Source: Chthoniobacterales bacterium (GTDB lineage Bacteria; Verrucomicrobiota; Verrucomicrobiia; Chthoniobacterales; UBA6821). From it: a stretch of 5,397 nt of DNA. Positions within the stretch are counted from its first letter, which is position 1, and each line of letters starts with the position of its first letter. A program made the translations under genes and the position numbers. The stretch spans positions 1 through 5,397 of the forward strand of contig JAIPKF010000117.1 in NCBI GenBank assembly GCA_021733705.1. Reading direction: 5' to 3'. The notes under the pieces are model-generated. The model did no database searches, was not told where the DNA came from, and worked only from the letters and a program-made list of their open reading frames with translations. Shown in pieces: positions 1-5,397 of this stretch.

Positions 1-47
1 GTTTTCACCCACCAATTTATAACGCTGCGAAGATGAAATAAAAAATC

Positions 48-1877
48 ATGATATCGATTGGCACATCTCGCCCTCGTAATGTTGATTGGCCAAGAGCCTC
101 AGCCATCCTCTATGGTGATTTGGGAACAAGCAAAGCTTATGTTATTGGACTTGCCTTTGCTGTTGCGGGTTATAGTTCCTTTTGGATCTTACTGCCGATG
201 TGTTTTTTGACGGCTTTAGTCGGAATCAATTACATGACTATTTGTCGTCTCTATCCTAATGGAGGAGGTGTCTATGCAAGTGTACGTCATCGCTCGGAGG
301 TTCTTTCTATTGTGGGAGCATTCCTTCTTGTTGCAGACTATCTTGTCACTGCAGCACTGAGTGCCCTTTCGGCATTTCAATATTTAGGAGTTCCTAAGCC
401 AGCTTATTATGCGGGAGCAGCTATTGTACTTATTGGCTTTTTAAATTTCTTTGGGCCTCGAAAAACAGCTTTCCTAGCCTTGCTCATCTCTATACCAACT
501 GCACTGATTGTCCTCCTTCTCTCGATTTTTGCATTGCCCCATTTAGGGGAAGCCTTAGCCCACCTTCAACCCTTGCACGGAAGCTTAGGTCATAGCTGGA
601 TTAGCTTTGTAGGTATGGTTCTTGCATTATCGGGAATTGAAGCTGTTGCCAATACCACAGGCATTATGAAACTGGATCCAGGAAGTTCTATAGAGAATCC
701 CTCAGTTAAAAAAACATCTACAAAAGCAATCTTAGCGGTTCTTCTGGAAGTCGTCTTCTTTACTGCTTTTTTGGGACTAGCAATGCTCGCGTTAAAAGGA
801 CTCACAATCGTTAACGGTGATGTGAATGCTCCTGGAGCAGAGGGGGTGCGTGATTACATGTTACGCTACATGGGGCAAATTTTTGTGGGAAATATCCTGG
901 GAGCCCACTGGGGAATCCTTGCTGGCTGGATCATAAGCATCGCTTTTGCATTACTCCTTCTATCAGCAGTCAATACAGCCATTATCGATTTGATTGCCAT
1001 CTGTTTTTTGATGTCCAAAGACCAAGAGCTGCCCCCTTTATTTTCCAAACTCAATCAGTTTGGTGTTCCTCACCTTTCTCTAATACCGATGACGGTGATT
1101 CCTGCAACACTTGTGATGTGTATGGGTGACATTGCAGCTTTAGCAAATCTCTATGCTATTGGAGTTATAGGAGCCATTGCTACCAATTTAGGAGCCACTT
1201 CTACCGATTGGAAACTCCCCATGTTACGACGAGAGCGCTTTATAATGTTGGTAGCATTTGTTGTTTTACTTGCTATTGAAATTACTCTTTTTATTGAGAA
1301 ACCAAATGCACGTATTTTTGTCGTCACTCTATTAGCAGTTGGTTTAATTTTGCGTGGTCTTGCTAAGGAGTATGCACTACGTCAAAAAGAACCTAATCAC
1401 CCCGATGAAATCGGTACAAGCATCACCTCTACTTGTAATAACCGTGTCGAAATTGAAAAATTCCAAAGGTTTCCTTCTCCTCCCATTTTAGTTGCCGTAA
1501 GAACGAATTGTAAAACGCTCGATTATGCCTTAAGAGAATCAGATAAAACAGGAAGCCCTCTTTACGTTTTATTTATACGACAACAACCGATCATTACCTC
1601 TAGAGATAAAAAAAGAAGTTGGCAGAAAGACAAAGAAGCGAGAGCTCTCTTTGAGATTTTAGACCCACAAGCATTAGGAAAAAGAATTTTCCCTTGCTAT
1701 GTGGTGAGCGATTCTCCCAAGGATACGATTTTGAATGTATTATCAGCTATTGGTGCTTCATGCATTATTGTTGGGCCTTCACGTAGGAATGGATTAATTC
1801 GTATCCTGAGAGGAAATTTAATTGAAAGTCTTTCAAAAAGTCTTCCAGAGAATATCGATCTTGTGGTTTGTGGGTAA
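48..1877 (+). CDS. APC-superfamily amino acid permease with C-terminal universal stress protein (USP) domain
   Basis: Predicted inner-membrane secondary transporter of 609 residues, probably for amino acids or related compounds; the substrate cannot be read from sequence. Residues ~17-450 hold about 12 hydrophobic segments. The first contains YGDLGTSKAY (22-31), a helix-1 motif shared by APC and Kup-type carriers; a PNGGGVY loop (70-76) follows helix 2, as in APC permeases. After the last helix (~415-445) comes a polar linker, then a soluble domain (~478-609) starting PPILVAV and ending in a USP-like nucleotide loop, G576-P-S-R579, nine residues, G589-N590. The USP consensus is G-x2-G-x9-G-(S/T), so the second Gly is Arg and the final Ser/Thr is Asn; ATP binding is uncertain. 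Fusions of APC permeases with USP domains are known and suggest nucleotide or stress control of transport (inference). The ATG at 48 is chosen because the next in-frame Met (51) would remove helix 1. No strong ribosome-binding site is visible. Its stop is three bases from that of the opposing gene. Confidence 0.9.
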   Translation: MISIGTSRPRNVDWPRASAILYGDLGTSKAYVIGLAFAVAGYSSFWILLPMCFLTALVGINYMTICRLYPNGGGVYASVRHRSEVLSIVGAFLLVADYLVTAALSALSAFQYLGVPKPAYYAGAAIVLIGFLNFFGPRKTAFLALLISIPTALIVLLLSIFALPHLGEALAHLQPLHGSLGHSWISFVGMVLALSGIEAVANTTGIMKLDPGSSIENPSVKKTSTKAILAVLLEVVFFTAFLGLAMLALKGLTIVNGDVNAPGAEGVRDYMLRYMGQIFVGNILGAHWGILAGWIISIAFALLLLSAVNTAIIDLIAICFLMSKDQELPPLFSKLNQFGVPHLSLIPMTVIPATLVMCMGDIAALANLYAIGVIGAIATNLGATSTDWKLPMLRRERFIMLVAFVVLLAIEITLFIEKPNARIFVVTLLAVGLILRGLAKEYALRQKEPNHPDEIGTSITSTCNNRVEIEKFQRFPSPPILVAVRTNCKTLDYALRESDKTGSPLYVLFIRQQPIITSRDKKRSWQKDKEARALFEILDPQALGKRIFPCYVVSDSPKDTILNVLSAIGASCIIVGPSRRNGLIRILRGNLIESLSKSLPENIDLVVCG

Positions 1878-1880
1878 TCC

Positions 1881-3068
1881 CTACTTGAACATCTCCCAAT
1901 AAGCTTTTCTTTGATCCTCTGAATATCCTGCCACGGTATATTGCCACATCTCCTGAGTAAGCCTATTGAGGGGGTGCTCTTTTAAGATACTAGCTGCGCC
2001 ACAAGAAAGCCGAGCAAGCAAGGCACACTCCTCTGCAAGTTGTAAACCTTCACAACGCAAGGTTAGAGGAGGATGCACTCCCTCAATGACCCTTCGGTGG
2101 TACTGATTGGATCGTTCTTCTAATGAAGCATATTTCTCAAGTACCTGGGGAGTCGATCCGTACTGTCCTTGAAGAATCACTTTGAGTAAGGCTTTGGAGA
2201 TTCCAGCAAAATTGTACATGCTCGGATGTTCTGTGATTTTCTTTGGTGCTACAGGATGCATAGCAAGGAGATCATTTTCTTCAATGAGCCACTGATTTAA
2301 AGTAACACTATGGCTTGGGACAGCATTAAAAACTACCGTTTCTATTTTTGGGGAGAGCGTGATTGTTCCTCCTTCCATTTCGAAAGGTTGAAAAGGAAGC
2401 AGTGTGTAAAAAAGAATTCCCTCATATTCAAAAGAAACAAGAAGATGAGAAAAAAAACCAAAGCCTGTGGTCCAAAGAAATGTTCCTGAAAGACGGTACC
2501 CTTGAGGTACTTTTTCCACCTGAAGAAGCTCTCTGTTTTTTTGTAACGCTAGTCCGATTCCTTGATTTTTTGAGGCAAGTGATTGGAGTAATGATTCAAC
2601 AGTGGCATGAGGCAATAGTTTATTGAGCTGAGAAACGGAAAATTGATGCTGTGCTTGAAGAAACAAAAGTGCTCCTGAGTATTGAGACATCACTATATTG
2701 TACTCAATCCAATCATATCGCTCTCCTCCAAGGCCTCCAAAACGAGATGGAATCAGAAGTTTCAAACACCCAAGATCCACAAGACGACTATAGAACTCAC
2801 GAAATAAACCCTCTTCATCATCAAGTCGGTTAGCAATAGGTGCTATTTCTTTTTCTAAGAAAGATTCTAGATTCTGAAAAAAATGATGAGAGCAACTCCT
2901 AAATTCTACTTCTGATGCTAATGAGGATGCTACAGGAGTGCTTGAATACTTGAGTAACTCTTTGCACGTGGCAGAAGAGCGTGTGTCGAAGCATCGATCC
3001 TGCACTTCGAATCTCCCTTGCCTTTTTTCATCAAAGGGGTTTTTAGAAAGAAGTCCATTCACACTCAT
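1881..3068 (-). CDS. Acyl-CoA dehydrogenase-fold flavoprotein-like protein, catalytic Glu apparently absent
   Basis: A 395-residue protein, a usual length for acyl-CoA dehydrogenases (ACADs), which oxidise acyl-CoA thioesters with FAD in the cytoplasm. Visible parts: a variable N-terminal ~60 residues; a helical region ~62-155 with the ACAD-like stretches LEKEIAPIANRLD (71-83) and LGCLKLLIPSRFGGLGG (99-115); a central region with GYRLSGTFLWTTGFG (190-204), resembling the ACAD segment that contacts flavin and substrate; and a helical C-terminus ~285-395. The C-terminal AGYSEDQR (380-387) aligns by eye with the EGTxxIQR signature of classical members, putting Ala380 where MCAD-type enzymes have the catalytic Glu. 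It may use another base, act as a flavin monooxygenase-like relative, or be non-catalytic. I prefer the ATG at 3068: it lies 19 bases after the thiC stop and has GAAGGA just upstream. TTG codons at 3119 or 3116 would add up to 17 residues and overlap thiC. Probably translated from the thiC mRNA. Family confident, function not. Confidence 0.8.
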   Translation of the reverse strand: MSVNGLLSKNPFDEKRQGRFEVQDRCFDTRSSATCKELLKYSSTPVASSLASEVEFRSCSHHFFQNLESFLEKEIAPIANRLDDEEGLFREFYSRLVDLGCLKLLIPSRFGGLGGERYDWIEYNIVMSQYSGALLFLQAQHQFSVSQLNKLLPHATVESLLQSLASKNQGIGLALQKNRELLQVEKVPQGYRLSGTFLWTTGFGFFSHLLVSFEYEGILFYTLLPFQPFEMEGGTITLSPKIETVVFNAVPSHSVTLNQWLIEENDLLAMHPVAPKKITEHPSMYNFAGISKALLKVILQGQYGSTPQVLEKYASLEERSNQYHRRVIEGVHPPLTLRCEGLQLAEECALLARLSCGAASILKEHPLNRLTQEMWQYTVAGYSEDQRKAYWEMFK

Positions 3069-3071
3069 AGA

Positions 3072-3077
3072 TCCTTC
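3072..3077 (-). promoter_or_regulatory. Possible ribosome-binding site for the dehydrogenase-like gene
   Basis: GAAGGA on the minus strand lies three bases before the ATG at 3068, inside the short gap after the thiC stop at 3088. The spacing is shorter than the usual 5-9 bases, so it may work weakly or mainly through re-initiation by ribosomes finishing thiC. It is the main reason for choosing the ATG at 3068 over the upstream TTG codons. Confidence 0.35.
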
Positions 3078-3087
3078 GATATCTCTC

Positions 3088-5058
3088 TTAGGAATGAATG
3101 TTACTCCCTGATTCAACAAACTCTTTTGCTTTTTCCTCCAGCCCTTTTTTTAAGGCTTCTTCTAAAGAAAGCTTTTGTTGAGCAGCATACCTACGAACAT
3201 CTTCAGTAATTTTCATAGAACAAAAATGTGGACCACACATAGAACAAAAATGTGCTTTCTTCGCTCCCTCTTGAGGTAATGTTTCATCATGAAAAGCACG
3301 TGCTGTTGTGGGATCGAGACCTAAATTGAATTGGTCTTCCCAACGAAATTCAAAACGGGCTTTAGAAATCGCATTGTCACGGTACTGTGCTCCTGGATGG
3401 CCTTTGGCAAGATCAGCAGCATGAGCAGCAATTTTATAGGTGATCACGCCATCCTTTACATCTTTTTTATTTGGTAAACCAAGATGCTCTTTTGGTGTTA
3501 CATAACAAAGCATCGCACACCCGTACCAACCGATCATAGCTGCTCCAATACCACTGGTAATGTGATCATAACCTGGGGCAATGTCAGTGGTTAAGGGCCC
3601 GAGTGTATAAAATGGAGCTTCATGGCACCACTCAAGTTGCTTGACCATATTTTCCTCGATCATATGCATAGGAACATGGCCCGGTCCTTCATTCATCACT
3701 TGGACTCCCTTTGCCCAGGCTCTTTTTGTTAATTCTCCCTGAACTTCAAGTTCCCCAAATTGGGCCTCATCATTGGCATCAGCAATACAACCAGGTCGGA
3801 GCCCATCTCCAATAGAAAAGCTGACATCATAAGCTGCCATAATCTCACAAATATCATCCCAATGAGTGTAGAGAAAATTTTCTTGATGATGTGATAAACA
3901 CCACTTGGCCATGATTGATCCACCCCGACTTACAATACCGGTCATGCGTTGTGCTGTCATGGGTATAAAACGGAGCAGTACTCCAGCATGAATCGTAAAG
4001 TAATCGACCCCCTGTTCCGCTTGCTCCATAAGAGTATCACGAAAGATTTCCCAGGTGAGCTCTTCTGCCCTTCCCCCAACTTTTTCGAGTGCCTGATAAA
4101 TAGGAACTGTTCCAATAGGCACTGGAGAATTTCGTATGATCCATTCACGTGTTGCATGGATATTTTTCCCTGTAGAGAGATCCATGACCGTATCAGCTCC
4201 CCAAAGAGTTGCCCAACGCATCTTCTCGACTTCCTCTTCAATGCTAGAGGTCACAGCGCTATTACCAATATTTGCATTAATTTTAACAAGAAAGTTTCTT
4301 CCAATAATCATCGGCTCTAACTCGGGATGATTGATATTTGCTGGGATAATAGCACGTCCAGCAGCCACCTCTTCCCGCACAAACTCAGGAGTGATAAATT
4401 TGGGAATACGCTGTGGAAAACGACAAAACACGGAAGGTGTGTACTCGGATGTCAACTGTTCCTGAGATCCATCATGACGATGTTCTAATGTATTTTGGGG
4501 AGCGATTCTGTTTTCATCGAGAAGCTCTAATCCTTGATTTTCTCTGATGGCAATGAATTCCATTTCAGGAGTAATGATTCCCTGACGTGCATACCATAGT
4601 TGTGTCACCGGATGCCCTTGAGAAGAACGCCGAGGCTGACGCTTCTCTTTTTTGAGTCCTGGAAATTCGCTAAAACGATTACGCTCTAACTGACTCGCAT
4701 GCTCTACATGTTTTTCACTTAAATAGCCATTATCGAGTGGTTGGATATATCTTCCCTCATATGTCTCTACATCATGTCGATCCTCAATCCATGCAGCTCG
4801 TAATGCAGGAAGACCCTCTGTTACCTCTCCCTTAAAATCAGGATCTCCCCATGGTCCACTAGAATCGTAGAGTTGCACTGGTTGATTTTTTTCTAATTTT
4901 CCTGAAGCATTTTCTGTGGAATTTAAACTCACTTCCCTCAGTGGAACTCGAAGGAAAGGATATTTTTTTCCTGGAAGATAAACGCGCTTACTCCCTGGGA
5001 TTCTCTCGTGGCTGCTACTCTCCACACTCGGAGTTTTTTTTTCATTCGAAGAGTTCAT
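3088..5058 (-). CDS. thiC: Phosphomethylpyrimidine synthase (ThiC), radical SAM enzyme of thiamine biosynthesis
   Basis: Converts aminoimidazole ribotide to 4-amino-5-hydroxymethyl-2-methylpyrimidine phosphate, the pyrimidine half of thiamine, in the cytoplasm using a [4Fe-4S] cluster and S-adenosylmethionine. The 656 residues are close to the long bacterial form (E. coli ThiC is 631). Order: N-terminal ThiC-associated domain (~20-110, with GSKRVYLPG and LRVPLREV), a less conserved linker (~112-215), then the catalytic barrel (~220-600). Very conserved stretches include IIGRNFLVKINANIGNSAVT (251-270), SRGGSIMAKWCLSHHQENF (377-395) and NEGPGHVPM (456-464). His461 and His499 (in GYDHITSG) match the metal-binding histidines of the family. 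The cluster motif C-x2-C-x4-C is at Cys605, Cys608 and Cys613, so the enzyme should be active. Residues ~176-218 look slightly longer and more divergent than in E. coli. The ATG at 5058 lacks a Shine-Dalgarno sequence, but no better start precedes the conserved N-terminal domain. First gene of a probable two-gene transcript; possible leader control is described separately. Confidence 0.98.
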   Translation of the reverse strand: MNSSNEKKTPSVESSSHERIPGSKRVYLPGKKYPFLRVPLREVSLNSTENASGKLEKNQPVQLYDSSGPWGDPDFKGEVTEGLPALRAAWIEDRHDVETYEGRYIQPLDNGYLSEKHVEHASQLERNRFSEFPGLKKEKRQPRRSSQGHPVTQLWYARQGIITPEMEFIAIRENQGLELLDENRIAPQNTLEHRHDGSQEQLTSEYTPSVFCRFPQRIPKFITPEFVREEVAAGRAIIPANINHPELEPMIIGRNFLVKINANIGNSAVTSSIEEEVEKMRWATLWGADTVMDLSTGKNIHATREWIIRNSPVPIGTVPIYQALEKVGGRAEELTWEIFRDTLMEQAEQGVDYFTIHAGVLLRFIPMTAQRMTGIVSRGGSIMAKWCLSHHQENFLYTHWDDICEIMAAYDVSFSIGDGLRPGCIADANDEAQFGELEVQGELTKRAWAKGVQVMNEGPGHVPMHMIEENMVKQLEWCHEAPFYTLGPLTTDIAPGYDHITSGIGAAMIGWYGCAMLCYVTPKEHLGLPNKKDVKDGVITYKIAAHAADLAKGHPGAQYRDNAISKARFEFRWEDQFNLGLDPTTARAFHDETLPQEGAKKAHFCSMCGPHFCSMKITEDVRRYAAQQKLSLEEALKKGLEEKAKEFVESGSNIHS

Positions 5059-5059
5059 T

Positions 5060-5103
5060 GAAGAAAAATAGAGAACAAGTCTCTACGAGTAACGACTATT
5101 TTT
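5060..5103 (-). promoter_or_regulatory. Candidate attenuator-like leader structure just before thiC
   Basis: On the minus strand, TAGAGA and TCTCTA (outer limits 5085 and 5069) form a perfect 6-bp stem with a 5-base loop, followed at once by five T residues and then CTTC, ending one base before the thiC ATG. This is the layout of a weak intrinsic terminator. A second perfect inverted repeat, AAAAATAG (5103-5096) with CTATTTTT (5071-5064), shares bases with that stem and would capture the T run, so the two folds exclude each other, as in a terminator/antiterminator pair. Both stems are AT-rich and weak, and AT-rich DNA yields such repeats by chance, so the regulatory role is inference. Confidence 0.3.
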
Positions 5104-5104
5104 T

Positions 5105-5129
5105 AAAAAAAAGAGGATCTCATGAAGAT
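5105..5129 (-). terminator. Weak hairpin followed by a run of eight T residues in the thiC leader
   Basis: On the minus strand ATCT, loop TCATG, AGAT (5129-5117) is followed by CCTC and then eight T residues (5112-5105), about 50-70 bases before thiC. The stem has only four base pairs and sits four bases from the T run, so it is a poor intrinsic terminator. It could end transcription arriving from the right, or be an accident of AT-rich sequence. The T8 run continues into A6, making a TTTTTTAAAAAA palindrome. Confidence 0.2.
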
Positions 5130-5168
5130 TTCACTGGCATGAATCGACAAGGGAAACTCTCAATAATC

Positions 5169-5206
5169 ATCCCCCAGAGGGAGGATAAAATATCCGGGCT
5201 AGCCCG
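5169..5206. repeat. Cluster of three adjacent or overlapping hairpins
   Basis: Three inverted repeats lie end to end. ATCCCCC (5169-5175) pairs with GGGAGGAT (5179-5186) with one bulged A and an AGA loop. GGATA (5183-5187) pairs with TATCC (5191-5195) across an AAA loop and competes with the first for the same bases. CGGGCTAGCCCG (5195-5206) is a perfect 12-base palindrome. The overlap means the first two cannot form together. The palindrome could also be a protein-binding site. Confidence 0.5.
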
Positions 5207-5210
5207 CACA

Positions 5211-5317
5211 TTTCATACCGATTCTGCTGCGGCTTGCGAACACCTGATGGATACTGCGTCAGCTTCGAATTGCTCCTCGGGCAGTATGAAACATACAGCC
5301 GTCGTCGCAATCCATCA
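5211..5317. repeat. Interlocking inverted repeats with an internal hairpin, candidate structured RNA
   Basis: TTTCATAC (5211-5218) is the exact reverse complement of GTATGAAA (5284-5291). TGATGGAT (5245-5252) is the exact reverse complement of ATCCATCA (5310-5317), and this pairing extends inward, after a two-base bulge, with TGCG (5255-5258) and CGCA (5306-5309). The two pairings cross, so they would form a pseudoknot or be alternatives. Inside lies a strong local hairpin, GGC-A-GTATG, loop AAA, CATAC-A-GCC (5280-5300), which uses the same GTATG as the first pairing. Mutually exclusive pairings of this kind are typical of structured or switching RNAs, but covariation evidence is lacking and the transcribed strand is unknown. 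Confidence 0.4.
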
Positions 5318-5349
5318 CCTTCGTTGACTCGCTCGCTCCCGCTCGTCTC

Positions 5350-5397
5350 GCCCTTTCAGGGCTGCCTAAAGGCAGTCTCCACCGCGGTCTCCCGACC
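5350..5397. repeat. Series of short GC-rich hairpins at the window edge
   Basis: GCCCT-TTC-AGGGC (5350-5362) is followed directly by CTGCC-TAAA-GGCAG (5362-5375), then the palindrome ACCGCGGT (5381-5388) and GGTC-TCCC-GACC (5386-5397). On the minus strand the second hairpin has a TTTA loop, which I recall as common in terminal hairpins of IS200/IS605-type elements; the resemblance is suggestive only. The series may continue beyond the window. Confidence 0.45.

Larger units (their letters stand above)
5059..5397. other. Gene-free, GC-rich, highly structured region upstream of thiC
   Basis: No protein gene is supported in these 339 bases. The first ~100 bases next to thiC are AT-rich. From about 5195 the composition changes sharply, to roughly 59% GC over 5221-5397 by hand count against about 40-45% in the genes. 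Inverted repeats follow one another almost without gap (5169-5206, 5211-5317, 5350-5397), and 5327-5350 is a low-complexity tract of repeated CTCG/GCTC units. Frames open across part of it have no convincing start or recognisable product. The region could be the far end of a long thiC leader, an independent structured RNA, or the end of a mobile element running out of the window. I see no canonical TPP riboswitch or clear promoter. Confidence 0.6.

Noticed and set aside
3..41. Possible last 12 codons and stop of an upstream gene (frame ending ...NAAKMK, TAA at 39-41)
   Set aside because: Too short to judge: another frame is open to a TGA at 34-36, and nothing identifies a protein. If real, it would end six bases before the permease ATG and imply an operon.
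2363..2833. Plus-strand open frames of 60-87 codons opposite the dehydrogenase-like gene
   Set aside because: Antisense to a clear protein gene, with no domain or start signal; shadow frames.
3949..4330. Plus-strand open frames of 64-123 codons, and a minus-strand 94-codon frame, over thiC
   Set aside because: They overlap the most conserved coding part of thiC in other frames and have no recognisable features.
5231..5265. Plus-strand resemblance to the 3' part of a TPP riboswitch (GAACACCTGATGGATAC, compare GAACCTGATCTGGATAA)
   Set aside because: It lies on the strand pointing away from thiC, has an AC insertion in the most conserved part, lacks the CUGAGA segment upstream and lacks the closing AGGGA. 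The same bases are better explained by the inverted repeat 5245-5252/5310-5317.
4941..5327. Plus-strand open frame of 128 codons
   Set aside because: About a third of it lies antisense to thiC and the rest crosses the structured non-coding region. No recognisable domain and no ribosome-binding site; best explained as a chance frame.
5327..5350. CTCG/GCTC-rich tract considered as a short tandem repeat or CRISPR-like unit
   Set aside because: The units are irregular, too short and too few; no repeat-spacer pattern exists.
5262..5396. Minus-strand frame open from the window edge for about 44 codons
   Set aside because: Rich in Arg, Ala, Gly and Ser as expected from translating GC-rich hairpin DNA, with no familiar motif. 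It coincides with the inverted repeats and a competing frame ends at 5366, so a gene is not supported.

Overview
The window carries three full-length protein genes and, at its right end, about 340 bases with no supported gene but dense potential RNA or DNA secondary structure. GC content is around 40-45% in the genes (estimated from sample lines). It rises to about 59% (hand count) over 5221-5397. The genes are bacterial. The start sites lack strong Shine-Dalgarno sequences. I cannot name the organism; a moderately AT-rich, non-enteric Gram-negative (for example a Methylacidiphilum-like Verrucomicrobium) is only a guess from composition and protein style.

Layout. 48-1877 (+): an APC-superfamily permease with a C-terminal universal-stress-protein (USP) domain. 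1881-3068 (-): a divergent acyl-CoA dehydrogenase-fold protein that lacks the usual catalytic glutamate. 3088-5058 (-): thiC, phosphomethylpyrimidine synthase, the enzyme that makes the pyrimidine half of thiamine. The permease and the dehydrogenase-like gene converge with only three bases between their stop codons. thiC and the dehydrogenase-like gene are tightly spaced on the same strand and probably co-transcribed, thiC first.

Right end, 5059-5397. Read toward thiC, this leader contains a weak hairpin followed by a T run just before the thiC ATG. An alternative inverted repeat would use the same T run, which resembles terminator/antiterminator geometry. Further upstream are several hairpins and a pair of interlocking inverted repeats in GC-rich sequence. 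I find no canonical TPP riboswitch, the usual control element of bacterial thiC. The last bases could be the 3' end of another element, possibly the right end of an IS200/IS605-type insertion or a structured RNA. This cannot be settled without sequence beyond the window.

How the genes relate: thiC is unambiguous. No other thiamine gene is visible, and the link between thiamine synthesis, the flavoprotein-like gene and the permease is positional only. The best candidates for something undescribed are the structured thiC leader and the active-site-altered dehydrogenase paralogue coupled to thiC.
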